A stretch of 64,000 nucleotides of DNA from Nymphaea colorata (GCF_008831285.2 NC_045150.1:13375868-13439867), one strand, 5' to 3'. Counted from the stretch's first letter, positions 9,673 through 23,152 are shown. Notes: generated by a model from the sequence alone, not told the origin. Numbers and translations are program-made.

Positions 9673-12511
9673 GGCTAACTATTGTATGAATAAATGGTTC
9701 TTTTTGCATGCAACGATGTTTAACGGTACTGCCTCATATCCAACCCAAGTCAAGGCATTTTGAGAAAGAAAAGAATTTACCAAAAAATGAGAAAGAAAAG
9801 AGGAAAGTGATCGTTGAGGAACGCTCGTTGCAGTTTTTCCAAGTTGTTCTCAGTCCCACTTTTTTCTCTCTCACTGTGGTCGGAGAAGGGATTCCGAGGA
9901 GAACCTCTGCCCTGGTCGTCGGAGGGTCTCTGCCACGTCCCAATGGAGCTCAACCTCACGTTTCTCACCGCCACCGGCATCAACAGTACCTACATTGGCA
10001 ACGTCGTCAAAGGTCTCACCATCTTCTCTTGCCCTTTTTTGGTCTCTCTCTTTCTCTGTGGGTAGCCGTTGCTGAGCATCTTGCAATCCAACAGTAGAAC
10101 GCTCTCCGCCGACCGAGATTGATGGCACAGGTTCGCATGAAACCCTAGAGCCGCTCACTTTTCTTTTGGCGGATACGATTCTTGTAGTTTTGTACTCCTC
10201 TTCTCCAGTCTTGTCCATAGACAACAGAAGTTCACCACATTTCATTTCTTTTTCCATAGAGGTTCGCAAGATTTCCCGGTCTTCTCCAGTCTTGACTCGT
10301 ATAAGGAGTCTAATGGTAATTGGTGATGCAAAGGGTGTGAATATTTCCGTGCGTTATGGAATCGGGGATCGCGGATGAGTTGGGGGATTGTGGCTTTGGA
10401 GGTGGGATTTTCGGACTAGGCTTTTTCGGTCCTTCCGTTGGCAGTTCCAGCATTCGCGGGATTTTCCTTAAGGTTGATTTTCATTGTGGTGGAGGTATGG
10501 CCTATTGAGAATCTGGCATGCATTTCATCTGCTTTTTAAAAATTGTTCGTTTTTGTGTCTTAGGATGAGTAGATTGGGATAGTGATGTTTTTAATTACTG
10601 CATTGGTTGGCAGAAGAATTTGTGTGTGTGAACTCCTAGATCTGCATTTGTTTCGTATATGCGTGGAGGAGAGTTTGACATCTTGATGTGGCTTGCTTTG
10701 GTTAATTTGTATCGGTGGTCTTGCTTATACAACGGATGCCTGCATTTTATTGTCGTAATTTAGCAGTTGTTTCTTCACAAGGAAGTGATGATTCTAAAGG
10801 ATTTGTGTGCAGAATCTCCTGCAAGTAACTGGGGATTTCTGAATGTCTGTACAATGTTAAAATCACTTAAATCTTGGAAGTCATCTTGCATAATCTCTTA
10901 AATACATTCGTTGACAGTTGCTCCTAAGCGTGGGTTTTGTGACTTTGGAGACCTCTTGAATGTACCTTCCATTTTGAAACCTTATGCAGAATTATTGAAT
11001 TTTGTGCTGTACTATGTTGCAAACATTTGAAGCCATTGTTCCCTTCCCAGTGTCTACATTCCCCCCCTAATCTTGGGCACCTCCATCCCAATTCGTTGCT
11101 GCATCGGAGCAGTGATTTATCTGTTGCTTTCTTGTAATGTTTCTTTATCCCCAACAATGACAAGTTCGGAGTGGTGATCTTAAGAGGGTGTTGAACATGG
11201 TCAAGCATCAAAGTGGATATGGGCCAGTCACCGGATTATTATTGAGGGTTAACTGTGACTGGTGCACATTCTGGAAACAGTGTTTCACATTAATTTGCCT
11301 GCATGGAAGATTAGGGTTAGTCTGCTTTGCTCTTTCTGTTGGGATGGGAAGGCTTAAGTAGGACAGTGAGAATGCTCAGATGTGCTCTTTGGTCTTCTTT
11401 AGGATCCTTGAACTGGTGGTTAGTGCAATATGTATCCATTTCCTCGCTGTTATCATGATGGAGAATGATATGCGTACACAACCTCCACACTTTGAGTCTC
11501 AACTTTTGGGAGGTCTCTACAAAATTGTTCCATGTTGGCTAGTTAAACAAAGGCCTTGGGTTCAGTTACAGTACAGCTTTTTAAGTTTAACTTTCCTATA
11601 GGGTGTTGAACTTAAACATAGTGGCCATGCTTTTGTCTTGCCTTCATATGTTTGTTCATGCACTCTTCCTCTTCAGCCTCCTCCCCATCAGCTTTGTTTC
11701 TTGCTTTATTTGTTTGCAATTATTGGTTCATTATATTCTCAGCAACTTTGTATTTCGTGGAAATAAAAACAAGGTTTGAATCTTTTCATGTTCTGCAACT
11801 TTTTCTTCATAATGTAAATCTGGAAATATGTATCTTTATCATCAAACACAGGAATATATTTCTCATCACACTCACATTAAAATGAGAATCGGAAAGATTT
11901 TTCCCATTCCTTTATTCCAGGAAATATATTTCCAGATTTCCAGGCCATCAAACGGGCCCTAAGCGATTTACACAAGAACATATACGATAAATTTGAATTT
12001 ACGCAGATATGCTATCTGAAAAATATAAGTCTTAAGTCAAGAAAAAGATAGAGGTGATAGAGGAGAAATTCATTGGGTCGCAATAACAAAAAGTGTTTTT
12101 TAGCTCAATTGAAGCATGTGATGAAGGGATATCATTCACTGGAGCATTGTCATTTAAATTTCATATTTCTTTTGCAGATATCTCATTTTTCAATGGTCAG
12201 AATAATCGTTAATCGGTTGTTATCAAGTACTTTGGGGCTCAGTCCTGGGTAACATTGAAGAACAAAGTTGAGGACTGAATCCAAAATGATCTTACAAATT
12301 AACCATTTCACATGAATTGAGTTTGCCAACAAAATAACCAATAAAGGAGCGAATTGTAGTAAGAAGCCCACCTAGTTATGAAAAAAGTTGATCTTTAATT
12401 TCATGTGTCTAACAAGCAACTTTCTCGGCATGGTGCATTACAAGGCTGTATGAATATTAACAATGGGATGGAAATGGCGCTCTCCTGTTTGATGCGCTTC
12501 CTTTACTTCCT
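9673..12511. other. Non-coding or unresolved sequence with one exon-like stretch
   Basis: A pyrimidine-rich leader precedes an ATG at 9943 that opens about 23 codons (MELNLTFLTATGINSTYIGN...) ending at a possible donor near 10013. I do not recognise it and find no matching second exon, so it is not called as a gene. 10100-11900 holds no recognisable domain. At 11946-11962 lies a lone PIF/Harbinger-like terminus, listed separately. Confidence 0.4.
11946..11962 (-). repeat. Isolated PIF/Harbinger-like terminal motif
   Basis: CATCAAACGGGCCC followed by TAA is the same right-end motif and TAA flank that closes the 46270-48310 element. I could not find a matching left end upstream, so this may be a truncated or diverged element. 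Confidence 0.5.
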
Positions 12512-12909
12512 GCAGCTTGGAAAGCTATTGAGGTTGGAGTAGATGGCATAATTGTTTTGAATCATGGTGGTCGCCAACTTGACTGTGCACTTGCTGCAAT
12601 TTCTGCCCTTGAGGAGGTAACGTCCATTCACCTCAAATGATTCTGAAATTGCTATTTCTTCTCAAAAACAAGCTTTTCTTTTTTCTTTCTCAAAACGGAG
12701 TGCAAGAAAACTTCTATCCATTTTGTCCTTCCCCTGACAAGCTGTTAGCAAGTTTAAGAGATGCATAATTCCCCTCCATGTTGGTCTTCCTATTTCAAGT
12801 ATAGGTTGTTCAAGCTATCGCTGGTAAAGTTCTTGTTCTACTTGATGGAGGAATCAGGCGTTGGACATGCATGTTGAATGCCTTGGCTCTTGGTGCCCAA
12901 GCCATTATG
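12512..12909 (+). pseudogene. Glycolate oxidase (FMN-dependent alpha-hydroxy acid oxidase) remnant, two exons
   Basis: Two consecutive exon-like pieces match the C-terminal half of the TIM barrel of peroxisomal glycolate oxidase, which oxidises glycolate to glyoxylate in photorespiration. Piece 1 (12512-12616) reads GVDGIIVLNHGGRQLD, including the active-site His and Arg of the N-H-G-x-R-Q-L-D motif, and ends at a GT donor at 12617. Piece 2 (12805-12909) follows an AG and reads KVLVLLDGGIRR, then LNALALGAQAIM. The family has RRGTDVFKALALGA, but here it is RRWTCMLNALALGA, which damages the flavin phosphate loop. No start, earlier barrel exons or C-terminal end were found nearby, so I call it a gene fragment. 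The splice sites suggest a DNA-level duplicate rather than a retrocopy. Confidence 0.8.
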
Positions 12910-15900
12910 GTCATCTCTCTCTTTATCTCTGTATATACATGCTCGATGTGGTTACCCATTCACTTTATCAATTCGTTTTTGCTTCGTTATTTTTCAAGAT
13001 ATAGCAGGAATTCATTAAGTAGTGGTCTATAGCAGGTTTAGACTTTCTCATTTTAGGACGTGCATGGTGGTTTTGCTTTGATTTATGCATTTTTTTTTTG
13101 GTGTTCATGCTAACAGGGTTGCATCTTAGCAAGTTCTGTTTGTGCTTTCTAGCCAGGGGCATAGTCTATGGTTTATCATACCTTTTGATTGATTTTTAGA
13201 TGTTAAAACCATAATTTGAGTCATATTCTTAGGACCTTTCTAGGTATATGCACGGGCAGAGAAATCTTGGGAAGCCATTTCTTCCGTTTGATCTTGCATA
13301 TGAGCTTTGATTAAAAGCATTTCAAACCATTCAATCCAACCCAACTCAGTCTTAAAAGTGGCCTTTTAGTTGGCTAGAAGAGTGAGTTGTTGGTGTAGAC
13401 ATTTTTCCTTGGTAATCAATGATCAAACCCTCTGAAGGAAACCTTACAACATGAGAATTTGGGGAATTTTGTCTGCCACAAGGCTCTGTTTTTATGAAGA
13501 GACTTCGAGGAGAACTTGTCCCTTGTGTTGTTATCCTTTTGCAAAATCATCATTTCACAAAGTCCTTGTGTAACCAGAACACAAAACCAGTCAAAACTTT
13601 GGTGGATAGCCTTATATTATGAGTCTAGGAGAGTCCAAACCCATAGTTTCCATTGTCATTTACTCAATGATTTTATAAATTCGGCTGCATATGATTTGTT
13701 TAATCCTGGGCTTCATTCGAGAAAAGAGAAGAGCTTAACTCAAACCATTTCCGAAATTTCCACTCAGTTGATCACCTAATGTTATGGAAACTGGTCACCC
13801 TTTGATACTTTTTGTGTAAGAGGCTCTACTTTTATGGGAGTTGGTGAATTTCGTTCTTCTACAAACCAACCCATTTTGTTTTTGAAATCACCCTTTCTTT
13901 AGTGAGTAGAATTCCCTCCTCCTGGTGACATAACATTTGATGTCAAAAACTTTTGTAAAAGAGAAAGTTTTAAATTTTGCTTAAAAGCCTTTTAAAATTT
14001 ACACAATATTATGTCCTTGCTTTATCTTTAGTACCTCCTGAGTGAAAGAAGAAAATTTCAAGTTCTTGTTACCAATCAATGGAAGAGGAAAAATGAAAAG
14101 TCTTGGATATGTGCAATAAAGAAAAATCCTATGAAGTTGAGGAAGTCAACACTAGGAAATGCAATTGACTTTGGTGATTAAGCATCTACAAGGATTTAGG
14201 AGGAAAATATGAGAGAGAAGCCACAATGCTCTATAAGATCTTGGCAGTTAGCAAAATGAGAGTTGAGAGATGGGCTCGGGGCTATATAGGTGATTTATGT
14301 CTATTCCATGAAGATAATGACTTATGAACCTTTTGCTCGTCGAACACCCGTAAGTTGAAGCGGCACGTGATAAAGCTACACATATCCACCAAAGCGGTGG
14401 AGCTTCGTAGTGGCCTTTGGGGTGGTGAGGTAGTCCCTCAAAGGTGAAGGTCAGCCTGAAAAGAAAAGCATGAAAAAAAAATCAAAAGGCAAAAAGTCGA
14501 ATGTAAGAAAAAAAAAGCAAAAAAAAACAAAAAACAAAAGGTGCCTACCAAGAGATGAAAAGCATGAAGGCTGAACTCGCAAGAATTGAATGTGACAATC
14601 TTTCGTGGATGTGCAATTATAGGGTCAATATCTTTTCCTCTTTTTGATTACCTAAGATGTTGAGGGTGATTCTTTTATGTTCATATTTTGGAAATTGAAT
14701 GATATCCCTTCTGGAGATCCGATGGCATGGATGTGAAATTAATCCGGGTGCTTCTACAGTACTATGGATAAACGAAGGGCAAGTTATTTGCACAACACAA
14801 GCACTCAAGTTTGAGTTAAATTGATCATTTTGAACTATTTCAAAGTAAGAACTTAACATCTCTTGTTATGTTTCGAGGCCTCCTAGGCATACGAGGAACT
14901 AACCAATCCCCTAGGTCTTCAAAGGTGTTTGTCATTTCACTACCAAACCACTAGGCCGTTCTTGGAATGGATGAAACTCCTCAAACACAGGCCAATTATG
15001 CTTAATGTGACAATTTGTCCTTCTTTTCCTCTATCTTGGGAGAGGCCTGACCCCTTATTCCCTCTTAATTGAGTGTCTTCAACCTGGTTTTCAACAGTAT
15101 AACCTAGACTTAGGGTTGAGACTGTCATAAAAAACCTCCTATCTCTTTTCAAAAGAACTGGTCGATTTTTGAATTATAACATTTTTGTCAAAGTGTTATG
15201 AGTTTTGTCCATGGCTTCATTTATTATCCAAGGTAAGAGGGGGGCGGAAAGCCCCATACTCTTGCCTAACCCATCTCCACTGATCGATCTTTTTCTCCTC
15301 TACCCCCTCCTTTCTTCACCCTTCTTCCGCTTGGCTGGCGTATGCTTTTTTAATAACAAAAATGAGCAGCCAAGGGTGGAGGCATTCTTAATCGTCATCA
15401 ACTATCCAGCCGTGCCTTTGCTTTAGCAGGGTCCTTCATGTCTTTAGAAGCTTAGTACTCAGTTTCTTCTTGTGTCATGTTAGTTGAGTAGATGCCTTAG
15501 GTATTGTACATTCCAGTATAGGTCAAGGTTATTGGTTTCATTTATTTTCAGTAGGATCATATTCTTTCTTAGTTAGATTATTTTAGTTTTGCTGAGTGGG
15601 CAAGTGTTGGATTGATTTATAGTAGTTCAATAGTTTTATTTTATTTTCTGCTTTAGTGGTTTTCCAGCATAGTGCTTGTCATGTTATTTTCACTTTCATT
15701 GTGGCATGGGTTGTTTAGAAGCTTTGTTCACATAGTTGCTTGGTTTTTTATTTTTTCTGCCTTTGCTCAATTCTTTTGATAAACAAAACTTGATCAAGTT
15801 TTGGGTCTACTGGTTGCGTCACATTCTTGATGTAGTCTTTGAACTACATATCTACATTGCTTAAGTTTGTAGGTTGCTTGATTGAATATCTATGACAGCA

Positions 15901-17797
15901 GCATCACATCTAAGTGGTCAGCATGTCAACCATGAGTTATGGTTGCACAGGTGTGTGTGTGTGTGTCGGTAATATGTTTCTTTTCATTCTTTTGTTATTT
16001 TATTGTGTATTTCATTCTTTTGGTTTAATGATAGTTAAGAAAAAGGTTAGGGAAGCAAAGATGAAAGAACTGCAAATTAGTCTTTTTTTTTTCTTTTTAA
16101 ATTATTCCTCAAGTTTTGTCTGACTTGTAAATGTAATGCTAGTGGTGTTCCTGTGTGTCACTGTATTATAGTAATGTGTGACGTTCTTAGGTTTCAAACT
16201 TCATTGACGAAAAAGGGGGTGGGTTTTTAGTTGGATGTGGGTTGGAGTTTCTTTGCCCATATTCATTTATTTAAAAGAAAATGAGTGGCTTTGGATCTTG
16301 CATCTTAGGAGAGAGAGGCCCCTTTCATGACGACTTGACTTTCCCACCCTTTCACTCAAAAGAATTACCACAGGAGTATTAGCAAATGTAGCGATAGTTA
16401 ATGGTATTTTAGCAACACCATGATGGTTTTATAGATGAAATGCTCCCTAGCGTGATGATAAGGGAAGGGTGGTCACAGGGAAAGGTGCGAGATGCGGCCA
16501 CCTTAATATGCATAGACCCCATCAAATGTGTTTCCAAAAGTGTGTGCTTGGCGTGGACATGAGAGGATTTCACTTGAACTGCTTGGGCAAACACAGCCGT
16601 AAATAGAGAGGTACCTTCGATCAAGAAGCTGCACCAGGCACCAGCAGTATAGTGAACTGCCCTTCTCTGTCTTTTTTGTTACAGGTTGCAGAGGGACACA
16701 CAAAGTGAGGGCAGGAGAAAGCTCCATTCCTCATTCAATATCAGGGCTGCACTGGGTTTCCTGCAAGAGTAATGAGAGCAACATCTCTCTCTCTCTCTCT
16801 CATATGTGTATATTCATGAGTAGTTCATGACATGCTGGGTGCAGTATTTATGGAGAAGATACTGGGTGCAGCCACGGGTGAAGCGCTTATACCTACCAAT
16901 GCGTGCCCTTGATGTCAAATCTTCCAAACATCACTTCGACACCCAGGTTTTGTCTTGGTTGTTCTGGGTGAAATGAGAATCATTAGTGATAGTGCTGCCT
17001 CCATTTTTTTTTTTCCCATTTTTTGTAATTAAGACATGGAATGTGATATAGTGATTGCAGATGTTAGAAATTGTATATGTGATTATTGTATTGTCCTACT
17101 AAGAGACTTGATCGATTGGTGCCCTGGTTTTGGCATGTTAGAAGTTAGAACTTATTAGTGGTACTCCTGATGTATATGATTGGCGTATGGAGTGTATGCC
17201 TTTGGGAACAGATGGCAATCAGAGAAAGTGAACCTTATTGAACTTGGCCCTGAACGTGGAACTCTCATGACTGATATTCTCCATGTACCATATCATGCCG
17301 TAATTTTCTTCTATTTGGTTTAGATTTCATGTACACTTCAATCAATGATTATCATGTAGCTGTGGTTGTCATTGGTATTTCAAATTTGCAGGCTTAAAGT
17401 ATGTATTTTTACTGCAAGGCGCATCAAAATTTGATAAATTCAAAAGACCATTACATAGACACATGGTTGAATGCAGCTTTGCACTTCAAAAAGTTCAGCA
17501 TAGTGGGAACTAAAGTGTGTGGATGAGGAGGTTCCTGAAACTTGAAAGTGGTAGCAAGAGGACCGTAAGCATCTTGTCTGGAGCTATTGTATCCTCACAT
17601 GCTGCTTTGGAGCAGGTCCACCCTGCATGTATTGGCATTACTCCATAAGAAGCACTTTCTGCATAGAATGACGTCTCAGTTTGTTTTAGTAGCATGCTTC
17701 ATTAGATGTTTACTTTCTTCCAACTTGTTGTTTGTTTTGAAGAAGGCCTAAGACAACAAAAGCTTGATTGGTATGTTTTGTGATGTCAAGTTTTTGT
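12910..17797. other. Long stretch without a recognisable gene
   Basis: The sequence is AT-rich with poly-A/T runs (for example 14465-14540), a short GT run near 15951-15966 and a CT run near 16781-16800. Open frames are short (under about 95 codons) and carry no family signature I can name. I see no splice-linked exon series. Confidence 0.5.
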
Positions 17798-18145
17798 GCT
17801 TGCCATGCCATGTCCCATGTAACCAGGCCTACGTGCTTTTTTGTGTGCTTTTTGATATGCTTCTTTGTGGGCTTCATTTTTTTATAATCATTTGATTGTT
17901 TATCTCACAGTGAAAAGTTTGCTTGCCATGCCATGTCCCATGTAACCAGGCCTACGTGCTTTTTTGTGTGTTTTTTGATATGCTTCTTTGTGGGCTTCAT
18001 TTTTTATAATCATTTGATTGTTTATCTCTTTTTGATATGCTTCTTTGTGGGCTTCATTTTTTATAATCATTTGATTGTTTATCTCTTTTTGATATGCTTC
18101 TTTCTGGGCTTCATTTTTTATAATCATTTGATTGTTTATCTCACA
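17798..18145. repeat. Nested tandem repeat: a 123-bp repeat containing a 57-bp repeat
   Basis: The segment starting GCTTGCCATGCCATG at 17798 recurs at 17921 (123-bp spacing). Within the second copy a 57-bp unit (landmark GATATGCTTCTTTGTGGGC at 17977, 18034 and 18091) is present three times, and once in the first copy (17854). As 57 is a multiple of three, both strands stay open across the array. The predicted peptides are low-complexity by-products of the repeat, not evidence of a gene. Confidence 0.9.
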
Positions 18146-20223
18146 GTGAAAAGTTTCCTTTTAGAGATTTGCCCCCCTTTTGAACCATAGGAGTTCTACA
18201 AAGTCATCGTCACATCTATAGTGCACATGGAACTACTAGTCTATGCATCTATGCCAAATTGCAAATTTGGACTTTCTGAATGCATCTCTTTATGTGAGAA
18301 TGTTGAATTCAAGTTAAATTGGTGACTTCTGAACTGGTGACGAAGAGAATTCTAGCTTTAACATATCAAGGTGAGCATAGAAATTTGCATCTTGTAACTT
18401 TAGAAAGATTAAGAAAGAATAGTTGGCAATTGTCGAGCGACTTCCTTGGACACTTGGTCTTGTGAACTATCTTAGTTTACAAAAGGATTGATTGCTGCTT
18501 TCACAGTACTTGTTTTGCATGATTAAAAAAGTTTGAAAAATTACCTATTAATGTTTGCAAAGTATGGCTGGTCCTCTTACAATCTACATATATTTTATGG
18601 TTTCACCTGTTTGTTTGTCATGCTCTTTGTGGACATATTTGTGTAGTTTATGATGAAGATTGACATTGTTCCTTTTATAGATTTCCAGTTGTGAAATGGA
18701 GGAGCCAAGATTTGAGTGGTGAATGGAGAGAGAGTGCCAGACCTTTGTGGAAACTTTGGAATATATCACAATGTTTGTGGAATGGGATTTGTTGGGAAAA
18801 GGAACATTTTCTTGGGTGATTCCTCCATTTTTTGTTTGTGAAGGGTCTACTTGGTTTAATTAGAGGGTTAACAGCCAAAAAACTTCTCAATTTTGGGTCT
18901 CTCTCTCTCTTTCTCCATAGTATTGGTTCCCTCTTCAGGTGAGTTCTCTTGTCATACTCAATTGTTTTTTTTCTTGTTGGAGAGGTTTCTCCTCTTAATT
19001 ATTATTTTTTGATGTGCATATATGCTTCTTCTCGTTACTTGCCATGTTCATCTCTCTCTCTCTCTCTTCCCTTTCGACCAAAAATCCCATCTTTTCAACA
19101 TATGGGTGCGCAGGTCTTTCAAGTGGTGAGTATTCTCTGTTATCATTTCCACTTATTGTTCAGCTTTTCGCAGGAGGTACCACTGAAATTGCTTGGGAAA
19201 TGGAAGGAATCTGAATATTTAGGTGAGGTGGTCAATTTATTCCTGTTGGTGGTATTGCTTACCACTTACAGCTCCATCAAGGTGATTATTTTGTTTATTC
19301 ATTTCCATGCATTTAAATGATGTGTTTCGGTGCTGTTTTACCTATGTTTCTACAAGCAATATTATTCAAATCTAATAACTTGAAGATGCATTGCACTCTC
19401 GACTGCCTTCTACGTGAACGTCTCATGTCCAACATCTGAATTGGTTGTCAAAAGCTAAATGCCATTTTCCTCTGTTGAAATGACACCCACATATTTCCCT
19501 AGGGCAGTTGCCTTTTGTTGTGATCACCTTAAGACTTAGGTCTAGTAAGATTTGTTTTGAGCTTCATAAAGGTGGACCATAAACTACAGAGATACTAAAT
19601 AGATGGTATTCCCTCAAAATAATAGAAATCAGTTGTGGAACATTCACTTGAGCAGGTCACATGGGAAATCCTTGAATCCGGCAGACTTAATTGTACAGAT
19701 TTCAAAAGCTTGGCCATCAATTGCTTGCAACAGTTTGGTCATTATGGAGTCCTGACCTTCTGATTTAAAGTTCTTGGTCCACTGGAAAACATGAAATAAA
19801 AATCCCTCTGCCAGGACAAATGACACTGTTTCTGCATGGGAGTGCCATACAGAGGCCGACTGATTTGCTTAGCATCCTATAGAATTTGGCAACCCGGACT
19901 AAAGTTTAGCTAAGGTAAGCTTTGCAAGGCTGTCTTTGATTGCCTGGAAATGGTTGGCGCAGTTCCGGTTTTGGTTATTGCCTGGCTGAAAGGCCCATCT
20001 TACTATGGAGATCATTAGTGATTTTGGGCTGGTTGGTCATGGATTAATGGTGGTTAGTATCAATTAGTTCGAGATCAGATTATGGTCTCATTTTACTCTT
20101 GGTTGAAGTCACGTCTATCTATCTATCTTTTAATTGCTGAACGCCCCGTTGATTCACTGATCTGTCCTGAAATTAAAGGGACCCTCTTTGAAGTTTGTGC
20201 CTTTTCAAATTAGAGATACCATA
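18146..20223. other. No recognisable gene
   Basis: AT-rich sequence with CT microsatellite runs near 18900-18912 and 19051-19066. Open frames here show no family motif. Confidence 0.5.
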
Positions 20224-20231
20224 TGTCGAAC

Positions 20232-21232
20232 CAGTGGCAGAGCCAGCGTGGGGCAGGCGTGGGCGCCTGCCCACGCCAGCCAAAGAAAGCTACATGTCAA
20301 ATGGAGCCTCAACCCAGCCTCACGCCGGTGTTGCCCACGCCAAAACGGATCGGGTCTCAGCCGTTCACATCGATCCAGCTCCAGAAAACATAAAACAGTC
20401 GCCCGGCCAAATTGGAATTTCACCCAAAAGTAGAAACTCAGACGAAAAGGTTGCTGTAGATAAGAGTCGGATGGCATCAGGTGTTTTTCATTTCTGTTGG
20501 TGGGGAAATTTTGTTTTTAGACAGGGGCCTTTTCTTCTTAAATTCGCCAGAAAATGTCTCTGTTTCCCAAGATATTTGATGCGTCTCTGTTTCCTAAGAT
20601 ATTTGATGCAAACATGAGTTGCTCTAACTTTGCCAAATATGAACCCCAGTCCCCATATCGTTAGTCATTTACCTTAAGCATCTTACAGATTTGGATGTCA
20701 ACTGCTCAATAGACATTGATGTCTGATTTCTGCAAGTAACATCATAAAAAAGACAGTATGCCAACTGCTCAATAGACATTGTACAGGTTTAATTTTAAAA
20801 ATCCTCAAGAAACTTCCTCTGTTCTACGACTGACTTCACGTTTGATCTATAGATTCCCATGTGGCATCTGATGTGTGGATATTTAATCTCTTATTCATGC
20901 AATCCTTTAACTATGGTCATTCGACCAAAAAATGCAACCCAAATGGCTTTGGACAGGATATATGAAATATGTTATTGCAGAAATATACTTTGCAGTTGTC
21001 TGTTAATGAATTGAAAATCAATTTTAATATGTTTGATCTTGCTATAAAGGCAATGCTATTATGCACCAAGGATATCTTTTTGCATCATAAAGTGAGTAGA
21101 GTCTGATAAGGTATAAAGCACATTCAAGAGTAGTTGAATCAAAGTAGTTGAATCAAAGTAGTTCAGTTGAAAATTTTTTTCACAAACTATCTACTAGTGC
21201 CCCATAGCCAAAAATTTCTGGCTCCGCCACTG
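20232..21232. mobile_element. Non-autonomous hAT-like DNA transposon, 1001 bp
   Basis: The termini are CAGTGGCAGAGCCAG on the left and, on the complementary strand, CAGTGGCGGAGCCAG on the right (14 of 15 matching). The element is flanked by a perfect 8-bp duplication TGTCGAAC (20224-20231 and 21233-21240), the target-site length typical of hAT transposons. No transposase reading frame is present. Near the left end a GC-rich inverted repeat around 20249-20276 (GGCAGGCG...CGCCTGCC) could fold as a hairpin. Movement would depend on a transposase from elsewhere. Class assignment rests on duplication length and CAG...CTG termini. Confidence 0.88.
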
Positions 21233-21289
21233 TGTCGAACCTTTGGGAATCCAATTAAATAGTCAGATTGAGCTCGGTTTTTTTAAGCT

Positions 21290-21560
21290 AGCTCATTAAG
21301 AAGGTAAACACTCCAGCTCCAACATGGTGGTACTGAACATGATCATTAGGAAATTTTATTTGCTGGTGCACACATTTGCTTAATGTGCTTGTGTTGGCCT
21401 TTTTCTGTCAAACCTAAAGAGGCCCAACACCAAGCTCATTAAGCATGTGCAAGCTCATTAAGAAGGTAAATGCTCCAGCTCCAACATGGTGGTACTGAAC
21501 ATGATCATTTCCTTTTTCTGTCAAACATAAAGAGGCCCAACACCAAGCTCATTAAGCATT
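21290..21560. repeat. Local duplication, two interleaved segments
   Basis: A segment of about 58 bp beginning AGCTCATTAAGAAGGTAAA occurs at about 21290 and again at 21452. A second segment of about 49 bp (TTTTCTGTCAAAC.TAAAGAGG...) occurs at about 21398 and 21511. The arrangement A-spacer-B-A'-B' suggests a tandem duplication followed by loss of the spacer in the second copy. Confidence 0.8.
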
Positions 21561-23152
21561 CTGCCAAGGGCACCTTTCTGTGAAGACTTCTCAAAGGGAA
21601 CTGTTGTGATATTTCTGTTTGGTATTGCATGATAAAAAAAAAAAGGACGGAAAAAGAAAACTGTTTGTTATGCATTAACACGACTGAAGTGTTGTCACAT
21701 GCTGTTGTTCATTGTTCCCCAAGAGAGCATTTGGTTTATCTGCAATCTCTTCTACATTTCATCATGCCCTTTTGGATGAAGAATCCTGATTATGACTGAG
21801 TTGCTTTTCATGAATTTCACATTCTGCTTACTTGTGGGTTGCCTTCTCTTGCATCTTTCTAAAAGAACATAAAATTTTCTGCTTTTGGCTCCTACATCGA
21901 TAAGTTCATGTCTTCCATCTTCAAATCGTATACCTCATCCTCTCTTTATTTCTCTCCAGAAATTACACTAGATGTGCAATGGTGCTATATTGGCCATGCA
22001 ATGTGCACTAGAGCAGGTGTTTAATGGTGCTCTACAAAAATTGTCTTTTGGACATTTTAGGTGTGACGCCACAATTTGGCCTCTGTGGGCAACTGCTCAC
22101 ACAGACCTGTTGGTCCTGAAGTAAGAACGAGGCTCGACTCAGTCCAGCCTTCTTCTCTTGGCCCGTCACTTGGTAATTAACAACTGGGTCTTAATGCTCT
22201 TTAGTTGAACATTTATCTCCACCAATGCCCCAACTTTTTTGAGATGCACCATCACTATTCAACCAGATCTTATATGCAGAAATTCTTGCCTCTATACCTA
22301 TTTCCAGCCGACACCCCAACTCACACCCAAGTCAGTTTTTGAACCAGCGCCGAGATCCAAACATGAGGGAGATGACCTTGTAATTAGTTTTTGGAGTGAA
22401 TCATCTTTAGATTAGTTAGGCATTGATAGTGAATTAGAAGAGCAATCCTCTTTTCCACTGCATGAGGTCTTCTGTCAAAATAGAAACATTGGCTTGGGCA
22501 GTGATGAGGCTGAACTTAGTCTCTACTGTTTTGGGCTACATCTATTGCTAGTTGATCTGGTCAATCATAAACCGCGGACCCCCATTTTGGGCATTTGGTA
22601 GTAGGAATTGTTTTGATCTTTATAATTAAAAATTGGTATCATGGTATCAGGCCGGCCGATCGAAATCGAGCTTGACCCGGCTCCGCCTGAGGTCTGATTG
22701 TATACAAAATATATAATAACAAAATGTATATAAATATTTTTTAATTTAATAATATGTATTTTATTATTTAAAATACAATTTATATTCAAATTTTCTTTTA
22801 TAATTTAAAAAATATTTAAAACGTATTCCCATGGCTTAATGTATCAAGCCAGTTCTATCCCACATCCTAGTTCCCAATGTATGTTACTCCTAATTAACTG
22901 CCGGCATCTGAATCCCAATTTAACCTACCAGGCATGTTTTCTTTACTTTAAATATGTGGTCACCTTTATGCATTCTTTGTTCAATTCTAAAATAAAAAAA
23001 TAACCTCCTGTGACTTTTTGGAAACCCATTTGGACTACATAAATAGAAAGGATGATTTTAAAAAAATGATATCAAATGCCCTCTTTAATTATTCTCCATT
23101 CCTACGGGCTTCCCTATAACAGACATTCTGAAATTCCAACTTTAGTATAAAC
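21561..23152. other. No recognisable gene; AT-rich
   Basis: No domain found. 22700-22820 is extremely AT-rich. 22640-22695 (GGTATCAGGCCGGCCGATCGAAA...) is a GC-rich island that may be part of an old repeat, but I cannot assign it. Confidence 0.45.

Noticed and set aside
9943-10012. ATG with about 23 codons and a possible donor after a CT-rich leader
   Set aside because: No family recognised, a weak donor context and no partner exon. Mentioned only as an exon-like stretch.
17900-18190. Open frames with repeating peptide units on both strands
   Set aside because: They are produced by a 57-bp tandem repeat whose length is divisible by three.
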